Below are positions 37,897 through 55,491 of a stretch of DNA of 64,000 nucleotides, in pieces. Made by a program: the position numbers and the translations under genes. The stretch is from Brachynemurus nebulosus (taxonomy: Eukaryota; Arthropoda; Insecta; Neuroptera; Myrmeleontidae), in NCBI GenBank assembly GCA_035578155.1, contig JAPWDM010000007.1, forward strand, positions 37,980,413 through 38,044,412, read 5' to 3'. How positions within the stretch are numbered: position 1 is the stretch's first letter; each line of letters opens with the position of its first letter. The notes beneath the pieces were generated by a model. The model saw only the letters and a list, made by a program, of their open reading frames with translations, was not told where the DNA came from and did no database searches.

Positions 37897-39360
37897 ATTT
37901 TTAACCGTGAACATAGTGCCAAATTTTTAGTATACTTTTATAAGTTACCAAAACAAATTTCATACGCCAAATCTCTGAGACGGAGACTTACCAAGTAGAA
38001 ATGCATTAGGAAAATGTATAATACAGAAATCCTAAAATTGTTTATAACAGTAGTTCCAAATTGCAGTGACGCAGGGATTAGTCTTTACCATGTAGTCTGA
38101 ACCAAGGGTTTTATCGGAGTGATCTTAACGGAGTGTGAATTAGGAGTAGTGTTGGCCAGGTGTTAGTCGAACTAATAATTAGAAACAACTAAAAAACCTT
38201 TAAGTGCAACTAATCATTTCAAAAATTTTGTTTTTAGTTGTAATTATTAGTTACGATTGCAATCTAATCCATTTTTCCATGATTTTCTGGAAAATGAAAT
38301 GATTAGAAATAATTCGGCTTTTTGTTATCCTTTTTTTTTACAACTTGTCTACTCCGATGAAACTCGGTCTGACTCGTATATAATGAATTTTCTAGTCAAA
38401 TTTTAATGTAATGTTGACAACACATTAATTTTTGTTGTTTTGTAAAATAATTGTGATATTGAAAAAAAAATAAAATAAATAAAAAAATAATTAATATTTG
38501 AAAGATTTAATTTATGCAAATCCATATTACAAAATATAAGAATAAATTAAACGATTCGATTACGAGCTAACTTTCGAGGCATCATCAGTTAAAATACAAT
38601 TGAAGAGTTCCTTTCCGGATAACAACCTTTATAAATACTAATTAATTATGGGTCAAATTACTCAGAAACTTCGAAATTCTGTGCAAAATCAATTGTTATA
38701 GTGCTTAGCTCTGCTCACCGAACAACTCTCAAGTAATCATCTTCGCTAAGATGATTACTTTTGTAATACAGCTTATATATTAGAACATAAAATGCCATCT
38801 ATCCACTGGTGAAAAAATCTTTGAAATCGGTTAGATAGTTCTCGAAATTACTCCAAACATAAGCAAAGTCAAAAAATTTTACTTCTTTATTATTATATTA
38901 ATGTGATTAACTGAATTGTGTTTTGTATACGAAGTGGTTATCAGCGGGGGTCCTACAGAAATATAAAGTAAAGACTAAAGACACAAAAACTATATTATTA
39001 TGCATAAATAAAAAATAAAACATTGATGAAAATTCATTTAATTTATCAAATGTACAAAACAAAACTAACTATTTATATACAATACAAAATATTTGACTAG
39101 TTTCACTAATAATTTAACAACACTTTATTTCCAGAAGCCATTTGCACATATTTAGATACTTGACAGCACATAAAATTTTGAATTACAACGCGAAAACAGT
39201 AACAGTGTATTCTTAGACGTACATTAAAAATATATTTATTTAAACAGTAAAAAACTTAGAGGATTTGTTTGAGAGTTTAGGTCACACAGTAGATGAAAAT
39301 AAGGCACAATTATCACACTTTTACGTCAATAATTCAACTAACGATAAAAAAACAGAAAAC
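37897..39360. other. Convergent 3' region of pion and ABHD18
   Basis: 3' UTR-type sequence with A-rich AATAAA stretches near 38470. AGTAGTGTTGGCCAGGTGTT at 38145 resembles a hAT end but its partner was not found. Confidence 0.45.
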
Positions 39361-39422
39361 ACCCGTATTTATTTGTCTATGTTCTACTAAAAAATTTGGA
39401 CTTTTTCACAGGTATTTAAAAT

Positions 39423-43690
<4,268 letters not shown>

Positions 43691-43921
43691 TTTCAATATA
43701 ATTACATTTAAAAACGTCGAAATTCGTACAAACTTGATCAGATAAAAGTGTGATAATCGTTTGCCCACAAAATTTCAAAAATAATAGAACATCGCTAATT
43801 GTTTGTTTTGATAAATATATGTCAATACATATATATGTATGTGTTTATGTGCAAAGATTTATGCGCCTATTCTGTCAAGTGCTTTACAGTGAAACGTATG
43901 AATTCGTTTAATTGCCTTTTA

Positions 43922-45038
43922 AGGGCCCGCACACAATGTGTGACGTAGACGTAAGACGTAAGAATTTAAAACGTAAGAAGAAGCGCCATCTAGCGACCGT
44001 GACTCCATCTAGTGACCTCATAAGAGTGATTTATGTACTACTTATGTACTTATATTCAAAACTATAGGGTAGATGTACCTAAACCTAACTTGTATTAAAA
44101 GTCGGTCACTTATATCTGTAAGACGATTTTTTGGTTTATGTTAGGGGAACAATTAAACAAATATGAATTTGAATGTGAAAATTCATGAATAATCTTGAAT
44201 TACTTATAAGATTCTTAATATTTTGTATATTTTGAATTTAAGGCTGTCTACACAATCAATGAAATAAGGAATAAGAAATAAGAAATAAGGAATAAGAAGT
44301 ATGTCATCTAGTGACGTTGAATGGAACTTTAATGAAATAAGAAATAAGAAATAAGAAATAAAGAGTATGCCATCTAGTGATGTTGAATGGAACTTTAACG
44401 TAACTGGTCATAGATATAAATATGTAGGTATTTTTTACGTCAAAATTCGTGATTTTTTTCACTTAGTGACAAAAAAGTCATCACGAACTTTAATTTTTGT
44501 CATGGCTCCTTATTCCTTATTTCTTATTCCTTATTTCAGTGATTGTGTAGACACCCTAACAAAACTTCCTCAAGCGAATTATGCAACAGTCTTCACAGTA
44601 AAATTCTTATTGTCAGGAGACGTGTTTTTTGAGGAAATATTTTGCTAAGCTATAAAAAAGTGCCTTAATTTTCATATTTTATAATAAAAAGGCTATTATT
44701 TTAAATGAATGTTTTTTGGGATTAGTAAATGGGTAGAGGGGAGGGGAGTCAAAGTAAAAGCCATCTCTAGTTTACATGGAGTGGGACAGGGGTTGAAAAT
44801 TAGCCAAAATGGAACGACGTAGTTTATGGACGTTCCCTAAGTAATCTATACTTCTGTAGATCCCTGTTGGTGATCTAACCACGAACTAACCAACTTTTGG
44901 TGCATTTGCCTTATGTATTCAAAGATCTCCATTATGTGTGGTTAAGTTAAAAAAACGACAGTTCTATTTAAATCACTAGATGGCGTTAATTCTTTCCGTC
45001 TCACGTTCCTTGTTGCGTATTCATTGTGTGAAGACCCT
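43922..45038. mobile_element. 1117-bp TTA-flanked MITE between ABHD18 and PERK
   Basis: Terminal repeats AGGGCCCGCACACAATG and AGGGTCTTCACACAATG (right end inverted), 14 of 17 identical, with TTA at both flanks (43919-43921, 45039-45041). Subterminal GCCATCTAG motifs occur at both sides. The 3-bp TTA target suggests a PIF/Harbinger relation. It fills most of the spacer between the two divergent genes and contains another MITE. Confidence 0.75.
44242..44556. mobile_element. 315-bp TAA-flanked MITE nested in the larger MITE
   Basis: Ends GGCTGTCTACACAATCA and GGGTGTCTACACAATCA (inverted), with TAA at 44239-44241 and 44557-44559. The inverted repeat extends about 40 bp through GAAATAAGGAATAAGAAATA. 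The left half has a tandem duplication of about 67 bp ending in TGCCATCTAGTGATGTTGAA-type sequence. Confidence 0.82.
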
Positions 45039-45441
45039 TTAACCTTGAAATTGGCAAATGAACAATAATATTCGATTTTTAACTGTAGTTATTATTTTTA
45101 TATATGTATATATGATGTATATGAATACATGACCTACGTCACGTTCACTAACTTGTGGTTCGTGTAATGTTTACTGCGAGGCCATAATCAAAACTTGAAA
45201 CGTTATGGCTTGTGGTTTTACTACTTAATGGCCTGGTGGGAGAAAGAATTCACACCAATGGTGTGTTGGTTGTTATTTTAGTTTAACTGCCAAAACAGCA
45301 CATATGACAGTACAACAAAATCTCATACGATGATAACTTACCTGTAAAATGTTTAATTTTGTTTTTTTCTATTTAGATTGATGTTAATTTAAAATGTAAA
45401 ATTGTGAAAACAGTTCCTGTAATTATGAATATACTTTTGAA

Positions 45442-48400
45442 ATGTTTCAATTTTTAAGATCATGTTTAATTTTTGTTATTTTTATTTGTGTTGTTTATCC
45501 ATTGGGCTTATGTCAGAGCGAAAATATTCAGTCTTTACCGTTTTGTTCGCATGATTCAATAAATGAAGAAATTGATAGGTACTTAATTTTAATATCTTCT
45601 TACTTATATTAAGACAGTGTTTCAATATTTGTAACTGTGTCCGTTTTAGATTAATTTATGTGAGTACGATAGATGGCCGAATAACAGCCCTCAATACAAA
45701 TGAAAATGGTTCGGTTGTGTGGTCATTACAAACTGGTGACAGCGAAATGCTCTCGTCCACAATCCAAAATCGGGAATTGACGAACAATGGCCAGTGGGTT
45801 CGTATGATCCCATCTCTGAGTGGTAGTCTGTATAAATTTGATGGCGAGTCCATTAATTTGGTGCCAGTCACTGCTGATGAATTATTAACATCTTCATTTA
45901 AATATTCTGATGATTTAGTGTTTGCAGGTACTTAGAATTAGTGGTCTTCTAAACTATTAATCATATTAATCACGTTTTCAAAATTTAATTATTTTTTAAT
46001 TTTGCGCGCAAAAATATACATTTTTCTATGGGCTACGTTCAATAAAAAACGTTTTTAAGGAGTCTCCACATTCTCGCCGAGGTTGGCATGAATAGCATTA
46101 AAACACCAACCGCGAGACACAACGAAATGACCCTTGTAGCGAAAATTTTAAATAAAAAAATTATTTTAGAAAATAATTGTATTTTATTATGTTAAATGGT
46201 TTTTTTTTTTGGGATATTGGTGTGGTCGCTACATATGGGGTCAAATTAATGATAATTTTAAGCAGAGGCATATCCTTGGTTAGTCCCTAGATGTTGGTGG
46301 GAAATGCAAGAGCTACGTGGAAGCGATTTTACCGTGGATTTTCCCCGACCTAATTAAAAGGACCCCTGAAAGTGTACATCGAAATAAAACGAAATAAAAC
46401 CTTCGGTCAAATATTAACAATTTTATTACAAATTTAAAATTTTCTGTAAGCGTCAAATACAATTTCAAAAAACATTTTATTTTAAGTAAGAAAACAATTC
46501 AAATTTTAAAAGTCTCGTGAACATATGGAACAATTATATAATAGATTGATAAACAATTCATTATTGAAAATAAATATATACGTTACAAGTTAAGGTGGTA
46601 CAACCCAAAAAAAATATTTAAGTTCTCTTTTAAATTTATAAACTCGTTAGTTAATAAAAATTTAATTTGTCCATGTTACATCTCAGTACTGTATTTAATA
46701 AACCTTCTAAGTAATTAAGTATTCGCTTTAATTGCAAAGTTTTATAATAAAAATGTAAATAACACATTAAGTTAATTTGATATAGTAAATAAAAACATGT
46801 TTGGCCACATAGTTAAACCCTTTTTTTTTTTTAAAATTAATTTGATTTAATATTTTAAGTGGTGAAAGTCAAACTAGAAATATTTAATTGAAAACATGTG
46901 ATATTCCGAGATTAAGTTTGGTGTGTCGTAAACTTATCAACTAAACTAAACTAATCTTATAATTAGCAAATTACGAAATATTATATAAATGAAACTTATT
47001 AACAAATTGACTGGTGGCACGAGCTACTGGACTAGGGGTTTACTCAAATTTGTCGCGTTGAACGGATTCTAGACGGTGTAAAACCTTTGGTTTACCGAAC
47101 AAGACCGTAATCCAACATTTTACGACGTGAATTGATACCATAGCAAAAATAGTGACTCGACCAAAATATAACCTACACTAAACTAACTAAATAAATTTTA
47201 AACTAGCCAAGAAAGTATTTTTTTCCAAAATACCCAATTAGCCGTATCACACCTTACGTGGTTTTAGAAAGGAAGAAAACACCGGGTCATTCATATGATT
47301 ATAATTTCGGAATACCACATTTAAAAAATTCGCCACGAGGGCATTTTCAATAATAATGAATGAAATAAAATATTACCAAATTTCACATGATTAAATTTAA
47401 ATAGATTTTCGTTTGTAAAATAACATTAATATATAAAAATTTGAAAATTGGATAAGACATTTAAAAAATTATAGCACATATCACCTGAATTTGAAAGCGT
47501 GGAAACTTATTTAAATTTACAAATGAAAGGAATTACCAAAAACATGTTTACGCAAATTGCTAAAGTTTTAAATAAATTTCCTTGCTTAAATGATTTAGTT
47601 GAAAAAAAATTACTTAGCTTTTATATTAGTCGACCAAAGAAAATATTTTTGCTTCATTGTAATTACTCCAAATTCGTTTGTGAATCATCTGAAGGATTTT
47701 TATAAATTTTTTTTTTATTTTTATTTTATTTTTTTTTTTTTGAATAGATGAAACATTTTTATAAGTACTTTTGATATTTTCAGTTCGACCGCTCGGCATC
47801 AAGAGAGAGAGTTCCTTTTTTTTTTATTTTGGTCACTTAGAAAGGATCTTACCCCTTCCACTTGTTTTTTACCATTTTTGATAAACATCAAGAATCAGAA
47901 AGGAAATATTACTTAATCATTCAAATGATTCTAGAAATTTGTATTACATAATTTGAAATAACAAAATTAATATATATATTAACTCAATACAATACCACTA
48001 GGCGATGCATTGTTTTTTTTTTTTTGATAAATGATATGATCTAAATCGATTATGAATTTACGTATCCTACCAATAGATGGTAGTGATTTAAATTTTTAAA
48101 TAAAATGGGTGAATTAAAAATTTGAATTTGCTAGTTGTGCCAATAGATGGCAACAATTTAATTTTGAAAATGCAAAATGCTAATGTTATTATAAATAATT
48201 GAGTGTAGCGACAAGGTATTGTCGCTACAATTGGCACGCCCCAAAAATGGCGCGAACTGCGCTTAAGAAAATTTATCCAGGATATTTTGGGTACCTTGAT
48301 TGTTCGTAGTAGAGACGTTCGTTGCTATCCTGTTGTAATAATCATTGAATTGAGGTGCAAGTGTTGATGAAATCACTTTGAAAGTTCCTCTTCTTCTAAG

Positions 48401-51400
48401 GTATTCTTCCAGATATTGCTTATGGAATTTGAAATATTGTAGTTTTAGCTTATATGTAGTGATTTACCAGTTTGACATGTGTGCAATTTGAGGTTGTAGC
48501 GAAAATAATATGGTTTGCAGAAATTGCGCTGGAGTACACATTTTACATTGGCTAATGTACGATCAAGAAGCCTATTCCAAACTTTGCTTCTTCGCTCGAG
48601 ATTACGGTATATAGGATGAGTGGTTACACCATACTGAATCAGTTAATTCGGAAAATGTAGAAATTGTTCCAAACGTATCGATTAGAATTCATTGCGAAAC
48701 TGTTGACATGATGAACACTTCGTGATCTCTAGTAATTTGATCTAAAATTATAAAAATGCATGTGATTTCTGCAGAAGAGGTTCTGGTATATATTGTGTAG
48801 TTGCAAAGATTGTAGGATTCTTCCATTAAGTGGCCAAAGTTATTTTGGGGGGCCATTTTTTAATGAATATACTAGTAGTTTTGTATTGTGAACAAAATAC
48901 GTTACAATTTTAAGATTATTTTAATTTTTTACAAACTGTATTAGATAAATTTTGCATTATGTACGTAAATATGATTTATAAGTTAAAATGTCGACTAATT
49001 TTGTTATAAAAGGTGAAAATAAATATGAGTACTATGTAGCATGGATACATAATATTTTAGAATTTTGTTAATTTTCTTTTTTTTTTTTTTTTGAGCTAAG
49101 ACAATATTTGTTAAATTTGATTTTGAATATATTTTCATATTATGAAAACATATTCAAATTTAATATACATATGTATAACGTACGAAATTTTGAAAGTATT
49201 TCTTAAAAATTTTTTTTTTTTATTTATGCACAATGTTGCATTTTATTTGAAAGTTAAAATATTTGGTTAAGAAAATGAACTGGTAAGTTGTGAAATTAGT
49301 TTTAATGTGATTGGGTTTGGATATTTTGAAGTTTGGAGTTTGTGATGTGTGTGGAAATAAAATTTGTTTAGGACAATACTTATCTTAATTATCCATATAG
49401 TATAGAATCGACTAATCCGAGCTTCGTGGACTTATGGCTATCGTCCTTGATATATATATCACATTTTAAAGTGTTTCTAAATAATACGTATATGACTAAA
49501 TCTTCTTGGTTATTCCTGTTACATAAATTAAGTTTTAAAATAAATGTAAATACAGTAAATCGTACAATTCTGAGATGTAAAATGTTATTTCAGAATTTTT
49601 TTTTTTTATATGGAAATATTAAATGAATCATAATTATGACTCAATGATTCCAAATGGTAATTATCTGAGACATTGTAACTTGCTACTGGGGAATTTTTTT
49701 AGTTCTGCTACCATTTGTAGCGAAAAATTTAAATAAAAAAAAATTATTTTAGAAAATATTTGTATTTTATTATGTTAAATGGTTTTTTTTTTTGGGATAT
49801 TGGTGTGGTCGCTACATATGGGGTCAAATTAATGATAATTTTAAGCAGAGGCATATCCTTGGTTAGTCCCTAGATGTTGGTGGGAAATGCAAGAGCTACG
49901 TGGAAGCGATTTTACCGTGGATTTTCCCCGACCTAATTAAAAGGACCCCTGAAAGTGTACATCGAAATAAAACGAAATAAAACCTTCGGTCAAATATTAA
50001 CAATTTTATTACAAATTTAAAATTTTCTGTAAGCGTCAAATACAATTTCAAAAAACATTTTATTTTAAGTAAGAAAACAATTCAAATTTTAAAAGTCTCG
50101 TGAACATATGGAACAATTATATAATAGATTGATAAACAATTCATTATTGAAAATAAATATATACGTTACAAGTTAAGGTGGTACAACCCAAAAAAAATAT
50201 TTAAGTTCTCTTTTAAATTTATAAACTCGTTAGTTAATAAAAATTTAATTTGTCCATGTTACATCTCAGTACTGTATTTAATAAACCTTCTAAGTAATTA
50301 AGTATTCGCTTTAATTGCAAAGTTTTATAATAAAAATGTAAATAACACATTAAGTTAATTTGATATAGTAAATAAAAACATGTTTGGCCACATAGTTAAA
50401 CCCTTTTTTTTTTTTAAAATTAATTTGATTTAATATTTTAAGTGGTGAAAGTCAAACTAGAAATATTTAATTGAAAACATGTGATATTCCGAGATTAAGT
50501 TTGGTGTGTCGTAAACTTATCAACTAAACTAAACTAATCTTATAATTAGCAAATTACGAAATATTATATAAATGAAACTTATTAACAAATTGACTGGTGG
50601 CACGAGCTACTGGACTAGGGGTTTACTCAAATTTGTCGCGTTGAACGGATTCTAGACGGTGTAAAACCTTTGGTTTACCGAACAAGACCGTAATCCAACA
50701 TTTTACGACGTGAATTGATACCATAGCAAAAATAGTGACTCGACCAAAATATAACCTACACTAAACTAACTAAATAAATTTTAAACTAGCCAAGAAAGTA
50801 TTTTTTTCCAAAATACCCAATTAGCCGTATCACACCTTACGTGGTTTTAGAAAGGAAGAAAACACCGGGTCATTCATATGATTATAATTTCGGAATACCA
50901 CATTTAAAAAATTCGCCACGAGGGCATTTTCAATAATAATGAATGAAATAAAATATTACCAAATTTCACATGATTAAATTTAAATAGATTTTCGTTTGTA
51001 AAATAACATTAATATATAAAAATTTGAAAATTGGATAAGACATTTAAAAAATTATAGCACATATCACCTGAATTTGAAAGCGTGGAAACTTATTTAAATT
51101 TACAAATGAAAGGAATTACCAAAAACATGTTTACGCAAATTGCTAAAGTTTTAAATAAATTTCCTTGCTTAAATGATTTAGTTGAAAAAAAATTACTTAG
51201 CTTTTATATTAGTCGACCAAAGAAAATATTTTTGCTTCATTGTAATTACTCCAAATTCGTTTGTGAATCATCTGAAGGATTTTTATAAATTTTTTTTTTA
51301 TTTTTATTTTATTTTTTTTTTTTTGAATAGATGAAACATTTTTATAAGTACTTTTGATATTTTCAGTTCGACCGCTCGGCATCAAGAGAGAGAGTTCCTT

Positions 51401-54400
51401 TTTTTTTTATTTTGGTCACTTAGAAAGGATCTTACCCCTTCCACTTGTTTTTTACCATTTTTGATAAACATCAAGAATCAGAAAGGAAATATTACTTAAT
51501 CATTCAAATGATTCTAGAAATTTGTATTACATAATTTGAAATAACAAAATTAATATATATATTAACTCAATACAATACCACTAGGCGATGCATTGTTTTT
51601 TTTTTTTTGATAAATGATATGATCTAAATCGATTATGAATTTACGTATCCTACCAATAGATGGTAGTGATTTAAATTTTTAAATAAAATGGGTGAATTAA
51701 AAATTTGAATTTGCTAGTTGTGCCAATAGATGGCAACAATTTAATTTTGAAAATGCAAAATGCTAATGTTATTATAAATAATTGAGTGTAGCGACAAGGT
51801 ATTGTCGCTACACCCTCTACATTCTCGTTTCGTCCAACCTCGGCGAGAATGTGGAGACTCCTATACGGATTTTAATCCAAGAAACAAACACTGATTAACA
51901 ATTCGAAATATACATAGATGTCGCGTCTAACTTCTAATGATTTTTCATCCCAGTAGCTTAAATTCTGAAATATTTACTTATTGTATTTAGGAGGCAAAGA
52001 GATCCTTACGTACGGTGTGGGTTTGAGGAGTGGTAAGGTGTTTTACACCTGTGACGTGAAAGGATGCCAGAATGAAACGAATGTTGGCAAGGCGGGTACT
52101 TTTGACGAGGATTTATTGATTATACAGAAACGACAACAAACCGTGCATGCAATTGCGCCGGACACCGGAGTGGAACGGTGGAATTTTAGCGTGGGTCAAC
52201 ACGATTTAAAAGTGACAAAAAGTTCGCAGTGCCATAGTCAGGAAAAGTATCATTTAGACTTAGGTATTAAGGTCGTTTTGCCTGAGGGTCTTATTTTTGC
52301 TGTTAGTAAGGATAATGAGAATAATGTTTTGTGGACTCAAAAGGTAGTTGTTTTAGTCGAAAATTTTTTTCGGAGATCTGCATTCTTTTTCTTTCTCTTT
52401 AGTTGGATTCGCCAATTATTAATGTTTGGCAATGGGACAAGGGGACATTGAAAGCTGTGGAAGTGTTCACTGGTTCACAATGGTCTTGGAGTCAAAACGA
52501 TAATGGAATCAAATCACCGTCTGTTTATATTGGCATGCATAATAAACAATTATATATACAGGAGTCCGCCAATATGCAAAGCCTAGCGCATAATTACGTG
52601 TACAATTATAAACAAAACTTATTAGAGCACCAAAGTAAATTCCCGAAAATCCCATGGAAACCGTATCCGGTCGCTAGTTCCGCCGTTACAGCTCTTGGTG
52701 TGGTCGATGACACTTCGAATGAGATCGTAGAAGTGGGAACAACGTCACTGGCTGTCTTGTACGCGAGTAAATATATAAATGGTAATAATTGATTCGTTTT
52801 GTCTGTTCGGAACTGCCAGCAGAACTAGATCAGAACTCAAAAAACAGATCTATCTGTTTGGTATTTGTTCGGAACAGGCCAAACGAATGCACGGTACTGA
52901 CGGAAATTACTGATCTCCAGGAAATGGATTTTACTTGTATTTGGAAGACGATATTAAACACAATGAGCAAGTGGTCTGTAACAAGTCAAATAATTCTCAA
53001 AGTGATAACGATACTGTCCAAAGTACGGATATTCCATTCTTTGACGATGAGGACGCCCCGGTCCAAATCATAATTGTTTCATTGTCATTTTGGTGGTAAA
53101 TATTCTTGAGCTTAACACTTGATGATTGATTTTTTGAAAACAGTTCTTTATTAACAAAGTCGTCTTTGTTCCGGTGATAGGAAAGAAGTGGTCGTTATTT
53201 CAATTACAGCGGCTGTTGTCTTAAATTTCATATTTAATCAAATGTTCAGTACCCGAGGCGATGTGCGCGAAGGCATTCAGCAGGAGATAATCGTGATGGA
53301 ACGTCACATCCAAGTAGGTTTGATTTAAGCAGAGGTTCTCAACTCGCGACCTAAAAATTGAAGTATAAAACCTGTCCAGAAAACAGGTGTCTAGTTGGTG
53401 TGGATTATAGCTCTCAAAATTCATGACAAACTGAATAAGAAACCATAATATCACTTGTTGCTGGGTCGAATTTCATGAGAACCTCGTTTTAAGCTCTATA
53501 ATCCCTAAAATCTAGATTCCTTCTCAATTTTACATCTCTTATTTAGATTCCAGTCGATAATTGCTGTGATAAATCACATTCCATAGCGTTAGAGTCCAAT
53601 GGTGAATTTGAGTCACGATTCTTAAATGATTTCAAATTGTTACACTGTTTGGGTAAAGGTGGATTTGGGATGGTGTTCGAAGCACAAAATAAAGTTGACG
53701 AGTGTAAATATGCGGTGAAACAAATCAGTCTGCCGGATCGGAACGAGTCTCGAGAGCGGGTTATGAGAGAAGTGAAAGCCCTAGCCAAATTGGATCATCG
53801 CAACATTGTACGCTATTATAATTCCTGGTTGGAATTCCCGCCAGCAAATTGGAAATTAGAATCAAAGTGTCCTATGTATGTCCCATTATAACCGGTAAAA
53901 TTCTCTTGAATTTAATCAATATGTGTGTGTTTTAGTGATTTACCAGTGTCCAATGACTATCCAACCGAAGAGAGTGTGTCAGTTGCTGAAGCGCCCGGTG
54001 AAGATTATGATGATCCCAAATACAATAACGATGAGAAAGGTGACTCCTCGTTCATTGTATTTGAGGATGATGTGCGTGAACGTACCAAAAGTACAAAAGT
54101 GTTGCCAAAAAATTCCACATCGTCACCGACCTCTTCAACAAGTGGTGTCATATTTCAAAATGAACGCAATAAACAAATTGTCAAAAAGGTGTCAGCACCT
54201 CCGGAACGACGTATGTACTTGTACATCCAGATGCAGTTGTGTCAGAAAGAGAGTTTGAAAGATTGGATGTTGCATAACACGAAGCGAGACACCACTAGTA
54301 TTAAAACAATTTTTGAACAAATACTGTCCGCTGTTGAATATGTCCATTTGCAAGGGCTAATACATCGTGATCTTAAAGTAAGTTCCAATGCTTGTATTCA

Positions 54401-55104
54401 TTCAAACAGAAATCTGAATCGACATGTTTGTTTACAAATTGTGACGTAATTTTAAAGTAGTGGCGTGTTTAACTTGCAAATTTCAAAACGTATTAATAAC
54501 TGTTCAATTATTTTTAGCCAAGCAATATATTTTTTTCGATGGATGGCGAAATAAAAATTGGTGACTTTGGACTAGTCACAGCTATAGCCGATGAAATAAA
54601 TGATAACTGTGATACAAATTTTGTTAGGAAAGCCAACAAAAGGCACACGCGAGGTGTCGGCACTCAATTATATATGAGTCCCGAGCAAGTGAAAGGGTCA
54701 AGTTACAATTATAAAGTTGATATTTATTCATTGGGCATAATATTTTTCGAACTATTAATGCCATTCTCGACGGAAATGGAACGACATTCCACATTATCAA
54801 ATCTACGATCAAATAAATATCCTGATAATTTTCAAAAACATTATCGAGATGAGGTATTGATTTCTGTTGATCGTAAAAATCTTCATCGTTCGCTCAAATT
54901 TTTAAATTTTATTTTCAGTATAATTTATTACAATTAATGTTAGCCAATGAACCGGAAAAGCGGCCCACTACTTATGGAATTCGGGCAAGACCACCGTTCA
55001 GTCATCAAATTGAAGACACAAAGTGGCATTTTGAATTACCAATACGTAAATTATCGATTTCTAAAGCGCAGTTGGATAGCAATAAATCATTTCCTATTGA
55101 TTGA
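45442..55104 (+). CDS. PEK: PERK: ER transmembrane eIF2-alpha kinase (EIF2AK3 type)
   Basis: Ten exons in phase: 45442-45578, 45650-45927, 51991-52343, 52403-52781, 52921-53095, 53181-53313, 53547-53875, 53936-54377, 54518-54853, 54919-55104; 915 residues. Exon 1 encodes a signal peptide (hydrophobic core about residues 6-22). The luminal stress-sensing propeller follows ([39 protein letters not shown]), then a TM segment near 444-459. The cytosolic kinase has GKGGFGMV, Lys543, Glu560, HRDLK (738-742), DFG (758-760) and [10 protein letters not shown], with Thr791 at the usual activation-loop position. The kinase insert is about 90 residues, shorter than in mammals, and keeps [12 protein letters not shown] phosphorylates eIF2-alpha during the unfolded protein response. 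Intron 2 is 6.06 kb because it holds a nested LTR element; the other introns are under 250 bp. AATAAA lies at 55393. Confidence 0.95.
46135..48229. repeat. Left LTR (2095 bp)
   Basis: Nearly identical to the right LTR; the differences I saw are a few bases in the first 60 bp (A-run length and one or two substitutions). It contains a 68-codon open frame at 47499-47705, identical in both LTRs, whose product I do not recognise. Confidence 0.92.
48230..49715. other. Interior of the LTR element, no recognisable coding capacity
   Basis: 1486 bp between the LTRs, beginning with a possible primer-binding TGGCACGCCCC. It is A+T-rich with only short open frames, none resembling retroelement proteins. 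No clear polypurine tract precedes the right LTR. Confidence 0.75.
49716..51812. repeat. Right LTR (2097 bp)
   Basis: Direct repeat partner of 46135-48229 with the same ends (TGTAGCGA / TCGCTACA) and the same internal 68-codon frame at 51082-51288. High similarity to its partner implies recent insertion. Confidence 0.92.
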
Positions 55105-55491
55105 TTTATAAAAAAAACGCTAGAAAAGATTAAAAATATAAGGTGCTTGCGACGAATAACGTCCACTTAAATATTTAAATGTTTTATGTTTCTTGGATTA
55201 TATGTATATTGTTGGCTGGGCGTTATTCACCGCAGATATTTCTTTTTTTTTTATTTAATTAAATGCCTTTTGATCAAAATTTGGTTTTGCTACAATCCAG
55301 AAAATTGAATTTGTTTGTTAAAATCCACCATTCCAATGACATTTTTGTTTTGTGATAGAATAAGTAAATTGTTTTTATATTAATAAGTATTTAATAAATA
55401 TATTTTCAACAACTTTTGTGTTTTTGATCTTATTCACTTGCATGTAGAAGGTGTTCAAAGTCATATGAAGCAAAATATTACTAATATATAA

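Larger units (their letters stand above)
46135..51812. mobile_element. 5.68-kb non-autonomous LTR retroelement in PERK intron 2
   Basis: Two long direct repeats of about 2.1 kb flank a 1486-bp interior. Each repeat starts TGTAGCGA and ends TCGCTACA, the TG..CA rule with an 8-bp inverted terminus. The whole is flanked by the 4-bp duplication CCCT (46131-46134 and 51813-51816). Two bases after the left LTR a TGGCACGCCCC stretch could be a tRNA primer site. The interior has no gag, protease, RT or integrase frame, so the element would need proteins supplied in trans (LARD-like). The superfamily is undetermined; a 4-bp duplication favours Gypsy over BEL. Confidence 0.9.
46058..51862. mobile_element. 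Short inverted-repeat element split by the LTR insertion
   Basis: A perfect 29-bp inverted repeat starting AGGAGTCTCCACATTCTCGC (46058-46086) recurs inverted at 51834-51862. Removing the LTR element and one CCCT leaves a unit of about 123 bp with these ends, a hairpin-type MITE. Flanking bases do not give an unambiguous target duplication. Confidence 0.8.

Noticed and set aside
38145..38340. hAT-like end AGTGTTGGCCA
   Set aside because: No inverted partner or target duplication could be found, so no element was called.
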